Shown: positions 1-11,299, counted from the first letter of the stretch. The stretch is DNA of 64,000 bases from Ptiloglossa arizonensis (GCF_051014685.1 NC_135056.1:6262001-6326000); one strand, 5' to 3'. A program made the numbers and translations. Notes: generated by a model from the letters alone, not told the origin.

Positions 1-530
1 CCCCGCGCGTCCCACCGCTCGCCCCCTCCGCCCCTCATAGGACACCGCAGAGTGTAAGGAGTGCATACCACGTTCTAGAGCATGAAGACGGAACCGGCGG
101 GAGGATGTGTACACGAAAGAAAGAGAAAGGAGTCGATAAGGTAAGACAGCACGAAAATAAGTACACGGAGGAGGACAACGCGCAGCGACAACGTCGGAGA
201 GGGAAAGAGAGAGGGCGAGCGTTCAAGCGTGCAAGTGTGTCGTGCATCTCTCGCAATTAGTCGAGATCTATTTTATTCGTCGGTTGGATTTATCGTCCAT
301 AGTGACTTTAGATCAAGCCGCGGCTTCAAGTACCTCTGGTCCGTTCTGCTCGATACGTGCACGTCTCCGCTCGCCTTACATGTGCAACCATCGCGAGCCA
401 CGTTGTTTATACTCCAGATTGCACCGCGAAGATTAAGATGCTGTTCACCGCTGACGCGAATCGCTGCTCGATATTTTACGCTGGTTTGTCAGCGCAGAGC
501 ACGCTCGCGCCTTGGTAGCGTGCCAGGATG
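1..530. other. CpG/GC-rich segment at the window edge
   Basis: The first half is GC-rich with purine-rich runs (GAAAGAGAGAGGGCGAG near 200), then the sequence grades into AT-rich DNA after about 540. It resembles the other CpG-rich islands of the window and is cut by the window start. The open frames here (minus strand 35-256, plus strand 229-531) are Ser/Leu/Arg-rich and resemble no known family. I see no firm promoter motif. It may be the edge of a regulatory island or an untranslated exon. Confidence 0.4.
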
Positions 531-932
531 ACACTAACACGACGAAGTTAACGTTGAAATCCCGAGTTTCCGTTTTCGTTTGATTGATACGATCGACCGT
601 TACACCGGACACCTATAGGGAAGCATAAACGTGACGACTTAGCGTGGGTTTAACTGTACAACGAATGACAACACTCGATAGGTTTCGCAAGAGTTTTCGA
701 TACACGCGTTACAACTTGTACGATTGTTAACGACTTATCGTACGACAATTACACACGGGTTACGATTGTCATTCAAACAATTGTATGAAAGAAATTGTAG
801 AAATTATCGTATACGACTCCTGTTACGAATCAATTCTGACGATATGTCCGATCGAACGTTTTACAGCAATTTACGCTTTCTAACGACACTTCATAAAAGT
901 TAGATCATCCCCCTTCTACATCGTATACAATA
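531..932. other. AT-rich spacer, nothing recognised
   Basis: Unique-looking AT-rich sequence with scattered CpG. No open frame of note, repeat or RNA gene was seen. Confidence 0.5.
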
Positions 933-1097
933 GGTTGTTCGATAAATTTTATCATTCAATAAGTACCACTGTTTGGTGAACATGTGTGAAGTTTCATGTA
1001 GATCCGTCGACTCGTTCGTATATTTACAGTTGTTCAAAGTTGAAGTGTCGTAGTATTTTTTTACAATGGAAAAAACGACAAAAGTTATTGGACAACC
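933..1097 (+). mobile_element. mariner-type MITE, copy 1
   Basis: The left end GGTTGTTCGATAA is matched in inverse at the right end by TTATTGGACAACC, and both ends abut TA, as expected for Tc1/mariner insertion at TA. The interior is about 165 bp and too short for a transposase. It carries a core GAACATGTGTGAA (978-990) followed by a segment ending in GTGTCGTAGTATTT. The same core and order occur on the opposite strand at 41905-42108, so two dispersed copies define the family. Ends and core are read directly; the mariner assignment rests on TA flanks and end style. It is non-autonomous and would have been moved in trans. Confidence 0.75.
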
Positions 1098-1099
1098 TA

Positions 1100-1943
1100 G
1101 TATTTATACAGTGCCAGCAATCCATCGTGTTACACGAATTCTTATGGTACAAATTAAATGTTATTCGTCGATGAAAATTACAATTTTTATATTTTTCATT
1201 GTATATCCGCAAAAGTAGTGTCAGAAGATTGGTAAGTTCATCACGACGAAAGAAAATGAAAAACATGACTCTCTTCGTTGTTCGTAGGACGAAATTCTTC
1301 ATTTTTAATTTTCGAAAATGCGTACGCCTTTAATAAATGAGATCGTATTTGTATTAATTTTTATCCAGCAAACTTTTTTAATTGGCAATAGGAGTTAACA
1401 CACGACCAGCGAGAGACCAGAACTCGCATAATGTGAGTCTCGTTTGCTGTTGTTTCATCTCACTCGCTCTCGAAATACTCCACTCGCTTTCCTCGTTAAT
1501 ACACGCGAGACTGTGGCTTAGATCGAAATAAAAATTGCTCCTTGTCCCGTCTTTAAGGAAATCTACGATCCAAACTTTATCACTTGAAAATGGAAATTAC
1601 TGAATTCCATTTTAGAAGTATTCCATGATGGACAACAAATCGAAAATTGAAGTACTTGTGGAAGTAGCAAAGGAAATAAATGCCAAGATTCGACAAATTC
1701 TGATTTGTCTACGATTAGGTAATACATATTCTTATCAATAACTTTAGAAAAAAAACAATACGTCATCGATTAAAAATAAAACGTTCCCAACAGCAACTTA
1801 CACGCAATAATTCTTTTTCATATTTGCTATTATTCAGTATTTAGACCTATTTGGTACCTCCACGTATTTTTGTATGCACATCTGTTTCATGATCTATACT
1901 CTGCCTCGTTCATTCATTATTACGAAAGAATTGTCTCGCATAA
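1100..1943. other. AT-rich spacer, nothing recognised
   Basis: No supported gene. CT-rich patches (CTCACTCGCTCTCG near 1460) occur, but there is no clear element. The minus-strand frame 1563-1766 is short and not recognisable. Confidence 0.45.
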
Positions 1944-2426
1944 TTAAGAACTAACGATCAATAATTGACAATTAATTTGTTTAGTGTCACTTGCAATTTG
2001 ATTTTCAACGGTGATGGAAGTTAATTGTAATTCAAATTTGATCAATTGATTTCTTAATCGATCAAGTGCACACGTAATCGGATAATTGTCAACCCTACGC
2101 ACGAGCTGCAATTTTCTTCGTATTTTCTGTATACGTAACGGTGGTCGTAGGCTGGAATGTTGTAAAATCAGCGATATATTATGAAACACTTGGCAATAAA
2201 TTTTAATAGAGAATTCTTTGCTACGGAAATTACGAATACGGATTATGTAATATGTGATTCGACCCTGGAGGGTGAAACAGGCCGGGCTGCCTTCCCCTAA
2301 TAATTTAATATCGCGCAAAACTGCGGGTCTGGTTCGTCTGGTAAGAGTATGTATCGAAACGTGGAATTGAGTAAGATAAAGGGGAACTAGAGAATATCGG
2401 CCGTAAGGGAAACCGAGCAGAAACAA
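1944..2426 (-). other. unassigned 160-codon open frame over a candidate conserved block
   Basis: This is the longest open frame in the AT-rich part that is not low-complexity. The predicted product is basic, with no signal peptide, domain or motif that I recognise, and frames of this length are expected now and then by chance in 64 kb. The sub-block 2255-2420 is less AT-rich than its surroundings and has mixed complexity (CTGGAGGGTGAAACAGGCCG, then TAATAATTTAATATCGCG, then GATAAAGGGGAACT), which looks more like a non-coding regulatory block than an exon. No splice sites frame it convincingly. I do not call it a gene. Confidence 0.15.
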
Positions 2427-5180
2427 GGCACATTGGAAATCATGTTAATATGAAGAAATTCCTGCTGAAATGCTTCGACCCAATTTAATAGGATTGCTTT
2501 CTCTAAATGAAGTCTGTAACATTTTTCGTGGTTGTCTTAAAATTGCCTTAATAGACCCAAATGCTTCCTATGCGTGACGTTGACACATTTCTCGTCCCTA
2601 TGAACGCGCAATACCCGCACGAGACGTTAATGAACTTTATTTAATTTGGAACTCGAAGGATCGATCGCGTATGAATATTTCTCATGTATAATTATCACTA
2701 ACACGGTGAAACCGCAACGAGACAACTCGTTCGGTGATAATAGCGTTCCAACGAAATTTACTACATCCGAGTAAATTGAAATCGGTCGCTCTATTTTCAA
2801 ATTACCCAAGTGAATTCAGCTTTTACGAGATGTTCACGCATTACGGCCGCGGAGACAATAGAAACCATTAGAGGCAATATGGAAGCATTGAAGTATATCG
2901 ATGATTTGTTCGAATAAACACGCTCTCAGCCATGACCTGACCAGGAATAAATGCTACAACAGACAGATGACCGGATATGACGGCCTGGCAAAAACTGCGG
3001 TAGTTACGCTTTTCTCTTCGACTCTCTATTTGCTTCTTCCTCCACGAATTCATCTCTGTTCATCGGCTTTGCGTTTTTGCTCGGTGGGTTCTCTCTCTTT
3101 CTCTCTTTCTCTCTTTCACTCACCGATCCAGTTCGATCTGTCGTCGTTTCTTCGTCGTGTTGGGAAAAAGCACCGTCTGCGTTTATCTTAAGTTACGTAC
3201 CTGCCTACGCGTTGTTGTCCATTGCGTTCTTAGAAGCTATAGACAGCTCGCGTTTTACTATGCCTCGTACTTCCAGGTACAAGACACGGTTTATGTAATG
3301 TAATAAGCATCGGTGCGGACAAGAAAATCCTACACGAACAAATGGGACAACATGCAACAACTGGATTCGGATTCAACGTGTAATCTGACAGATTAACGAC
3401 ACGTAACAAGCTGGAAATACGGATTCGGAGATTTATGTGTCGTCTGTTGCAACAGCACTCAATGGTTGAAAAAATATTTTGATAAACGTATCGTAAGGAT
3501 AATATTTACATGGACCACGCACAGTAGAATCGGTCTCGATTCGGTAAAATGTGTCAACATTACTTAATCTTCTCAGGGAGGAATCGTTCTATTTAAAATA
3601 AACAAAAATTCTAATATCGAGTCGAAACGGCCATAAATTTTGACTACGCGAAACGTGTTATATTATCGAAAAATTTATTCACGAATATTTATTCACAATT
3701 TGATGATTTTTATGTAAAAATACTTCGAGTAATTCTTGAAGAGATGAACGCGGTCAAAAGACCGAAATCTGATCTGTAACTAAGGTCTAAAGCGTTTCGC
3801 GCGACATAACACCGACTGAAACTGCACGGTACAAATTGATGTTTTCGCAAGATTGGTTTAATCGTCTCTTTGTAATACGATGGATATAAAAAACAAATTT
3901 CCCCGAGGAAGTTGTTGAATTCATCTCGACAGAGTCCGTACTAATGCAACTACTCCTTAGAGATTTTCAATTAAAGAAGACCCTCATGCCAAAAGTACTT
4001 AATTTTTTCAGATATTTCTGAAGACACGCAAGCAGCAGAACTTTCTCCACGTCGAGCAAACTCTTAATTATAATCTTGCAATTAAGCTCAAATATCGCGG
4101 ATATTACGATCGAGAATTCTAGGCAACGTGTGCCCCGATGTCCGATCGACGGGATTCCGTTGAAATTTTTCAATTTGTTATGCGCTCGAGTGAACATTTC
4201 AAACAGCAAAGTACACGAGAATCTTTGATAAGGTAAAACACGTATGATTGATTATCTTCGAAAAACGTATATAAAAATGTTAGACAGGAGGAAGTACGAA
4301 AGCTAACTGAAATGTAAATTGTTACCACCTTAGGTAATAGAATTGCAAAGACTAGATACGAATATCGATGAAATGAAACAACGTTGATCGTTCGATAGAA
4401 ATTTAAACTTTCGAAGAAAGAATTGTATACGTCTTTTATGATATTAACAATTATCGAGCTCGAACAACTATTTATTCGATGTTTCCAATTTTTTCAAATT
4501 ATAGTATATAGAATAGAAATATTAAGTGGTTTAACTGTGTACTCATTTTATACTGCTTCTATCAGTAAAATTATTTAAAATGGTTTGCGAAGATATTGGT
4601 TTGTGCAAAAGATAATTGTGCCATCGTATTTTGCTCCTCTTTGGTACAAATTAGTAATAACTATTAAGAAATTATACAATGAATGAAGTTCTTACCTGAA
4701 TTTGAAGTACACGTGTCTCTCTGAACACGTTTTCTAATTTTCTTATATAAGCTTGTTTAACATGCGTAACGTTTCTTCGGATTTTTTCCAAAATAGAAAG
4801 AAAAGAAAGTTATCAATGGCAAATCGTACCCATTGCGCCTTCGTACTTTTTTGTGTCGATAATTTTAAGCACAGTCTCTAATTTTACCATTTCAAGCAAT
4901 TACAAAAATTATCGAAAACTCGCTTAATCATGAAATACGTTTTTACGTATCTATAGCACGAAGATACTTTTTAACACTTTTCCCCTTACTAAACATTGCG
5001 TATTCGCGGTAAAAAAATGAGTACGAATCTTTAATATCGTAATATCGACTCGTACGAAATAGAACGAAAACACGAAGAATCAAAAATTACGAGACAAAGG
5101 CACGCTACTATTGACCAATAACAAGCACGCCCTGGATGTTTAAAAATATTATAGTTCGTTCGTTGAGAGAATTTCAAAAG
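2427..5180. other. AT-rich spacer without supported genes
   Basis: Short open frames only (60-100 codons), none recognisable. One CT microsatellite lies at 3090-3118. CpG-containing but AT-rich throughout; no inverted repeats of element size were noticed. Confidence 0.45.
3090..3118. repeat. (CTCTTT)n-like pyrimidine microsatellite
   Basis: Alternating CTCTCTTT units, a short pyrimidine tract on the + strand. On the other strand it reads GAGAGAAA, the kind of sequence bound by GAGA factor. Confidence 0.85.
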
Positions 5181-6650
5181 ATCCGGGGAACTCGAAACGT
5201 CGGTCACCGGTGACCACCGCGGCCGTTAACGCGTATCGTGTATGACCGATTCGCGAAACGCGTACACAGTTTTTACGCGTCGTGTCGCACGGTGAACGTT
5301 CAAGCCGCCTGAAAAACGTTCAAGCTTGCAATCCCACAAGGCACTCGAAAACTACCGTGAAGCTTAAAATCCGCGAGACGTCGTATACGGGCTGCAGAGT
5401 GTGGAAAGAGAAAATGAGCGACAGGGAAACAGAGACGCGGGAAGAGAAAGAGAGAAAGAGAGAGGACAACAAGAAGGAGAGACGAAGCCGACGCCAAGGT
5501 GGTGAGGAACGACGAGCCTTCAGGGGTTCTGTTCCTTCGTCTTATTCTTCGCGCAATCCTCCCCCCTCTCGTTTCGCTTGCCATCCTTCTTCCTCGATTC
5601 GAACTTCTTCTTCGTTTTCTCCTTCTTCCGCTCCCTCTTCTTCTTCTTCTTCTTCTTCTTCTTCTTCTTCTTCTACTTCTTCTTCTTCACCTCCCGTCTT
5701 TTCTGGCTCTCCCGCGATAGTCCCCAGGCACGAGGGAAATATTCGTAAGAATTAAAGCGCCGGGAATTAACATTCCTCGGAGCCGTGAGGGGGCCGCCGA
5801 AGGAAGGGGTCGGTTGGACGAAAAGGGGGATGGGATCCGGGGGTGCGTGCGTGCCTCCCTCACTCGCGAAACAACGGGAGCATTACCACCCCTCTGCCTC
5901 CAACTCCATCACCTCCTCACCTCTTGAAACTCAACCCCCCTCTGGCCCTCTCCTTCGCTCTTCTTGAGTCTCTTTTCCTTCCCTTTTTCCCTCTCTATTT
6001 CTGGCCTCTCTTTCTCCAGTTTTTCCCTCCTCGTCGCCCTCGCCGTCCTCGGCTAGGCTCGAGTCCCGTTTCCTTCGCCCGTCTCCGATTCCCGCGACCC
6101 CTTCTTTCCTATACACGACGTCGTTCGCCGTCGTAGGGGAGGGCGAAACCCCGCTTTCGCAGTAGGGGAGGCTGTCTTATTCTTTCCACTCATTAAGGTG
6201 GATCGATGTGGCAGTGGATGCGGCGCCGAGGGGGATGAGGCTGCCTCCGAGGGAAGGGGTGAGCGTTGGCGAACGGTGGGCTGAGGTGGCTGGAAGAAGG
6301 TGGAGGCGAGCCAGGCACAGCATGACATGTCGTGTACCCACCTCCCCGTTCGCTCACCCTCCTTCACCTTCTACTCCTTACTCCTTACTCTTACTCTTAT
6401 TCTTGCTCTTGCTAGCGCCACATACTCCCACGTGTCGCTACATGTGTGCACGTACACGCACGGGAACACACCCGCGTTCACCCTCTAATAAGCTGACGCG
6501 CGCTGCGCTTATTCGCCAGACCCTCGTGAAGCACTCGTGTGTGCGTATCTGCAAAGTTGACACCGAGGAGAGTCGCCAGGTTTTAAAGAAAATTTTCCCA
6601 GAAGCACCTCGTACCCTGGATGGATAATGGACGAGTGCGGTTGCAGCCTA
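5180..6650. promoter_or_regulatory. CpG-rich island with purine-to-pyrimidine switch
   Basis: CpG-dense sequence begins near 5180 (ACGCGTATCGTG, CGCGAAACGCG). From 5400 to 5480 the + strand is almost all purine (GAAAGAGAGAAAGAGAG style), and from about 5520 to 6110 it is strongly pyrimidine-rich (TCTTCC, CCCTCTC). GT/CA-rich CpG sequence follows near 6420-6480. The open frames here encode Ser runs (TCT repeat) or Arg/Pro-rich strings caused by composition. It could be a promoter island or first untranslated exon of an unseen gene; no start site is proven. Confidence 0.4.
5635..5688. repeat. (TCT)n microsatellite
   Basis: A nearly uninterrupted TTC/TCT trinucleotide run with one TAC break. 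Read in the plus frame it gives a Ser run, in other frames Leu or Phe. It is a typical hypervariable microsatellite. Confidence 0.95.
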
Positions 6651-7560
6651 CGATAAAACGTCAGCTGTGATCGTCGCTACACTTTCTAACGAGAATTCGT
6701 CGCTTTCGAACAATCGTCGTGTTCGGCTCCTATTAGGATTTCTTTCCCGCAATTTAATCCACGAGGAACGCTTTGTTCTTGATTCCTGACAGGATATTAG
6801 TCAAAGTTAGACACGCTGGATTTTATTGCGTACCCGAGCTCCGAATCGTCCCTCGCAGCGTTTATCCCTGCTGCACATCCGTGTGCCCTTTAATGCGCGA
6901 TCACGAATCACCCTTACGGGTAGACTTTCGAAAGCGATGCTCGTACGTTCGTTGTTGAATATTTAACGGGCTCGGTTCCCGACGTTACGAGCCAATCTTG
7001 AAAACGTCGAGCACCGTCATAAGAACTTCGAGTAACTGGTAGCTATTATCTAGGATTAGGTTGCGAAACAGTAATTCGTCGAACCTCGTCCTTTCACTTG
7101 CTTCTTCTGCGATACGTTACGTCTTCGCGAAGTTGTGTCTTGCGTCGTGACGGCGAACAGAGTCGTCCACGGAATAAAAGGTGACATACACTTCGACGTT
7201 TTCACTGCTTCGGAATCTCCACTTTCTCGTAACTGCGACTTTCCTTCCGAGAACAACCGATCGGGATTCGTTTGTTCGTAAACGGAAACTCGCCAACGAT
7301 AAACGCAAAGTATTATAGATACGCGATTCGCTCGAATCGCTCCAAACCGGGGAAACTACGCTGACGGGGAGACGATTCGGTAAATCGAAATCTTTCAACC
7401 GCGAGCAATGGCGACACCAAGGGCAAACGCGATCACGCAAAGGAGCAAGCGACGTGGTGTGCGTGCCGACGTGTAACATAGGTGAAACAGGTGTATCCTC
7501 GACAGGCTACGAACGACAGAGACGGGAATATCAAAGAATGACGCGTACTCTATAGCGCGA
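6650..7560. other. mixed-composition spacer, nothing recognised
   Basis: Moderate GC with high CpG. The minus-strand frames 7117-7479 and 7056-7256 overlap each other and match no family that I know. No repeat or motif cluster was seen. Confidence 0.4.
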
Positions 7561-7566
7561 AAAAGA

Positions 7567-7580
7567 CAGAGAGAAGAGAG

Positions 7581-7611
<31 letters not shown>

Positions 7612-7629
7612 GAAAGAGAAAGAGAGAGA
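7567..7629. repeat. (GAGAAA)n purine microsatellite
   Basis: GAGAGA grading into repeated AAAGAG units, all purine on the + strand. It lies about 70 bp upstream of the tandem E-box pair and would offer GAGA-factor sites and nucleosome-poor DNA. Confidence 0.95.
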
Positions 7630-7680
7630 CGGTGGAAGAGAACGAAGCGAGGGCAGAGCGGAAGAGAAAGGATAGGACTT

Positions 7681-8110
7681 GTCGGAAGGTAAAGACCACG
7701 TGCTCAGCCACGTGGTGACCGAGCCCCACCCTTCGTACCGACGACTGCTCGCACCCTCTCAACCCACCCCCAGAAGCCCCTCTCACGGCCACCTACCACT
7801 CCACCCTGTCAGAAGAGATTCGCGCGCGTAAAGCCGCGCCGACGCCAGCTGACCACGCAGTGGACCATCCCGTACCGACGCCAATAAAATCTCTGCGTTA
7901 CTCTCCCGCCTCGCTCCCACCCCCCGAACGGTGCCACGCCACGGCACCGCACGCCCGCTGAAAAGCCTTTCTTCGTTTTCGTTGTTTTTGCCGCTCACCA
8001 CGTGGGCTGGCCACTCGGCCGGCATCAGCTACCCAACTCGAGCCAGCCGGCCACGCGACACGTGACTGCTGCCCGTGCTACCCCGTCAGCTGACCGCTAC
8101 CTACCTGTTT
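7681..8110. promoter_or_regulatory. promoter-like island with four CACGTG E-boxes
   Basis: Within about 370 bp there are four perfect CACGTG boxes: 7697-7702, 7709-7714, 7999-8004 and 8059-8064. There are also two CAGCTG boxes near 7847 and 8090 and a CTACCTG (8101-8107), the reverse of CAGGTAG. The box at 8059 sits in CGACACGTGACT, close to the extended GTCACGTGAC form used by MITF/TFEB or USF type bHLH factors. The DNA between is C-rich and CpG-rich. The motifs are seen directly; promoter or enhancer activity and the factor are inferred. No downstream coding exon is identified. Confidence 0.5.
7697..7714. promoter_or_regulatory. tandem E-box pair, 6-nt spacer
   Basis: CACGTG, six bases (CTCAGC), CACGTG. 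Two canonical E-boxes with a 6- or 7-nt spacer are the known E1-E2 arrangement favoured by CLOCK:BMAL1/CYCLE heterodimers in animals. Arrangement read directly; circadian use is inference. Confidence 0.5.
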
Positions 8111-8146
8111 GCCCGAGTTCTTCGCGCGGCCCGTTCTTTTCCCGGT

Positions 8147-8175
8147 TCTTTTTTTTTTTCTTTTTTTTTTCTTTC
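8147..8175. repeat. poly-T/pyrimidine tract
   Basis: Two long T runs broken by a C, followed by CTTTCTCC. Low complexity. Confidence 0.9.
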
Positions 8176-8260
8176 TCCACCACGGCCACAATTACGCGTA
8201 TTACCGAACGACCATTATCGGAGGGAACATCGCCTCCCGTGGCAGGGAGTACACAAATTT

Positions 8261-8288
8261 TTTACGGAGTAAAAAATTACTCCGTAAA
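8261..8288. repeat. perfect 12-bp-stem hairpin
   Basis: Arms TTTACGGAGTAA (8261-8272) and TTACTCCGTAAA (8277-8288) are exact inverses around a four-A spacer. No T-tract or gene end follows, so a terminator reading is not supported. It could be a dimeric-factor site or a structured RNA stem. Confidence 0.75.
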
Positions 8289-8369
8289 CATCACTCTGTT
8301 CTCCGGCGGAACGGGAGACGAGACCGGACGTTGGGTAACTCGGACCGGTGAAATTGAGATTCGAGAATA

Positions 8370-10195
8370 GAAAAGTGGACGGTATAGTATTCGAGTGGAA
8401 AAAATTGTCACGTTGGCATCGTTGCAGATTAGGTGTGCGTAACGCGTTCGGCGTTCTTTCCTCGAATTTTATCGTTTGTAGTTTTCAAACGTCGAGATGT
8501 GTTTCGATGATTGTTGTTCGAATGCTCGAACGCGGTAATAAGAGACCGATGGATTTGATCGGACGATCGGTATTTCGTAGAACAATGAATAAACATATTT
8601 GAAAGACACGGTTGATCATTTACCGTGACGATGGAGAATATTTTAAAAGGGAATTTTGATGGAACGATTTGAAAGACAAATGCAAATTTTAAGTAATATA
8701 ACATTCTACTTACAAAATTATTTACGCTGAATTATCGTTCAATTTTATCCTGGCGAACATAATGATTTCAATTGAGATTAAATCTTGAACCAGTCGATTC
8801 GAACGACCGTTTTTGTTCTTAATTCATTCATTGAAACTTCTTCGACCTTAATTTTCATACTTCTCGATGATACAAAAATGACTGTCGAAGAGAACGTGGT
8901 CTTGGATTATATACGCGAAGAATAGAATTGATTCTCTTTTCGCATTATGTAAATTCGTTTCATTCGTTGATACATCTACGTATAATTTTTAGCAAAAAGT
9001 ACAACATCTACTGCTGAATAATACGCTTCGATTTAATACTTCCATGCGTACAAATAATCGTGGATGGGACACATGTACAATCGCATGTCCGGATATAATG
9101 AAGTTATCGATATAAATAGTACAAGAATCGATATTCTCGTTTTGACTTTCGAACACAATGTGTAGCGGCAAATAAAACAATTTTCCTTCTTTTTCCTCCG
9201 GTTTGTTTCATCCACTTACTCGCACCCCTCTACACGCCTTCCTTAGTTTACCGAACCTCTTTCGCCAACTATACAAGTCCCCTAAGTATCGTGCCGTTAA
9301 CCTTCAATATCGGATTTACACAGAGTAAACGCACGTCCTTACACATACTTCGATGCCGAGGTTTCCGGTGAACATACTTGGGCGTCTTGGGACGGAAATA
9401 CTCATTTAGTGTCAATCTGCATGGAAGAGCCGGTGGAAAAGTTCTTTCGCTTTCGAATAGAAAGAAGTGGCAAAGTTTCGACGCAACCTTGCGTTCCCTC
9501 GTACAAACTCTAAACGGACATCCCCGTGTTACAGATAATATAAAAAGCGTATCGATAAGCGACAAAAGTACAACGACGTAGAAAAATGACTCGAAAGTGA
9601 CAAACGGCGCGGACCATTTGTCCCGTTGCAATATTCGTTTTAATATACCTCCGCGTAGAACGTACAATTTCAAATAATAAGAAATATTTCGCGACGTCGA
9701 AATACAGGGCAATTATCCCGGTTCGTTGCTCGGTACGATCAACCTAATCGAGGATAGATTCGAAAACAGTATTTCGATCGTGTCTCGCCTCGTTGCACGC
9801 TTTATTTTCTTTATCTGGTCTCGCGAGGTAAACGATCGTTCACTTTACATTATATTTATCGTATTTACAATACCGCGAACGTTGCGCAACCGACTCGAAG
9901 ACTCGAAACGAAAAGAAAAGGAAGAAATATGGAAAATAAAATACTAAATACAATACGCGATTCGATTGGCTTCGATCGATGAAATTTTAATCGCGACGTC
10001 CGCTTGATAGTTCGTGAACAATTCCCTTCGAAAATCGACGCACAGAGTCGAGGATAGCACCGAGCATAACCGAGATCGAAGACGGATAACATCTTGCCGC
10101 GGCACGCTAATTTCCAACTTCTGAATGTTTAAATTGCGCGATAACACGCGCTTACGCGACTTACGAGACGCGGTCGTCATCCGGTCGTATTAAGG
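8370..10195. other. AT-rich spacer without supported genes
   Basis: Short overlapping open frames on both strands (for example minus 9269-9712, 147 codons) with no recognisable motif. No element-sized repeats were seen. Confidence 0.4.
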
Positions 10196-10199
10196 TTAA

Positions 10200-10438
10200 C
10201 CCTTTGCGGTCGGCAGACACCGTACGGGGACACGAGGTATTTTCTCCTCGACGAGCGTATTATTCAATTATTGCGGTGTGCCTCTATGAACGATTAATAT
10301 AAACAGTGGTATCCACGGCCAGGATATTTCGCGGCTTCGACGAAAGCGAGGACGTCGCACGATCTTGTCTCTGGACGATGGCCGTTCGACGAAGAAAACT
10401 CCCCGTCACCCCGTACAATGGCCGTCGACCGCAAAGGG
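10200..10438. mobile_element. piggyBac-type MITE with TTAA duplications
   Basis: The left end CCCTTTGCGGTCG at 10200 is preceded by TTAA (10196-10199). The right end CGACCGCAAAGGG at 10438 is followed by TTAA (10439-10442). The 13-bp ends are perfect inverses, and similarity continues inward (GTACGGGG on the left, CCCCGTAC on the right) to about 45 bp with mismatches. TTAA target duplication and CCC...GGG ends are hallmarks of piggyBac elements. At 239 bp there is no room for a transposase, so this is a non-autonomous copy. The exact duplication and clean ends suggest an insertion younger than the other relics here. Confidence 0.88.
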
Positions 10439-10442
10439 TTAA

Positions 10443-11072
10443 CGTTTAGTCTCTATTTACCAGGATCGTAGACACCGTGACATCCAATATAGACAGGTTA
10501 CTCGAACTTACGTACAACCTTCCCGCGTAATCGGATCTCCGCAATATTACTCCCTGAACTGTCGATCTATTTACGCGGGAACCACCGAGATAACGTTCCG
10601 TGTCAGCCGCCGAAGACGAAGCGAAAATTTAAATCTTCCCGTTCGAGGCGCACCATATTGAATCTCGATCGGATACGGATACGTCGGAGTATTTCGCGCG
10701 ATAAACGACTGAACAGTTTCCCAGCTACTCGATAACGTCTCGACTCGAATCCTCCGAATCATCGTCGATCGCCCCACCCCCCTCGTCCCCCGAGGATATC
10801 GGTGAACTCGGACACCGGGAACGCGGCGCGCGAGGTGTTAAAAGTGAACGTAAAACCCCGAACGTCGCGAACATCGTCGACATTATCCACGAGCGTATTT
10901 TCGCAGTCTCTTTCCCCGCGAAACGCGGATATAAAGCGGTCCCTCGTATGGCTGCCGCCCTTTGCAAGGAATAGGACAGAACGGGAGTGGGGTGTCGCGC
11001 TCAAGCCACGAGATACATGGCAAAGTTTTAACTCGAGCGTGTGTCGACCCATCATGCGAATTATAAGTAGGG
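10443..11072. other. CpG-rich flank of the next island, no gene recognised
   Basis: GC rises from about 10560. The open frames on both strands run into the ACG repeat and are compositional. No motif cluster noted. Confidence 0.4.
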
Positions 11073-11105
11073 ACACGACGACAACGACGACGACGACGAC
11101 GACGC

Positions 11106-11142
<37 letters not shown>

Positions 11143-11160
11143 AACGGCGATGGCGACGAC
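11073..11160. repeat. (ACG)n trinucleotide repeat
   Basis: About 30 ACG units with a few CCG, ACA and GGC variants. It yields a Thr run in the plus frame and Val or Arg runs on the minus strand; none belongs to a credible gene. Confidence 0.95.
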
Positions 11161-11299
11161 TCTCACGAATAGAGAATTCCGGAGCGCACCGTGTACACCT
11201 ACGAAAAACACACGTGCATCCTCGCAAACATACACATACCTACATACGTACTAAAGTCGTCTGCACGGATGCCTATATGTAGATTGCAGAAGAACCACG

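Noticed and set aside
5282..5755. 157-codon frame with Arg/Glu-rich start and Ser run
   Set aside because: Composition follows a purine tract and a TCT microsatellite; no domain, and other frames are equally open.
8273..8290. Hairpin at 8261 as a transcription terminator
   Set aside because: Eukaryotic context, no gene ending here and no following T run.
10802..11254. 150-codon frame with a long Thr run, and minus frames with Val or Arg runs
   Set aside because: All are readings of the ACG repeat at 11073-11160.
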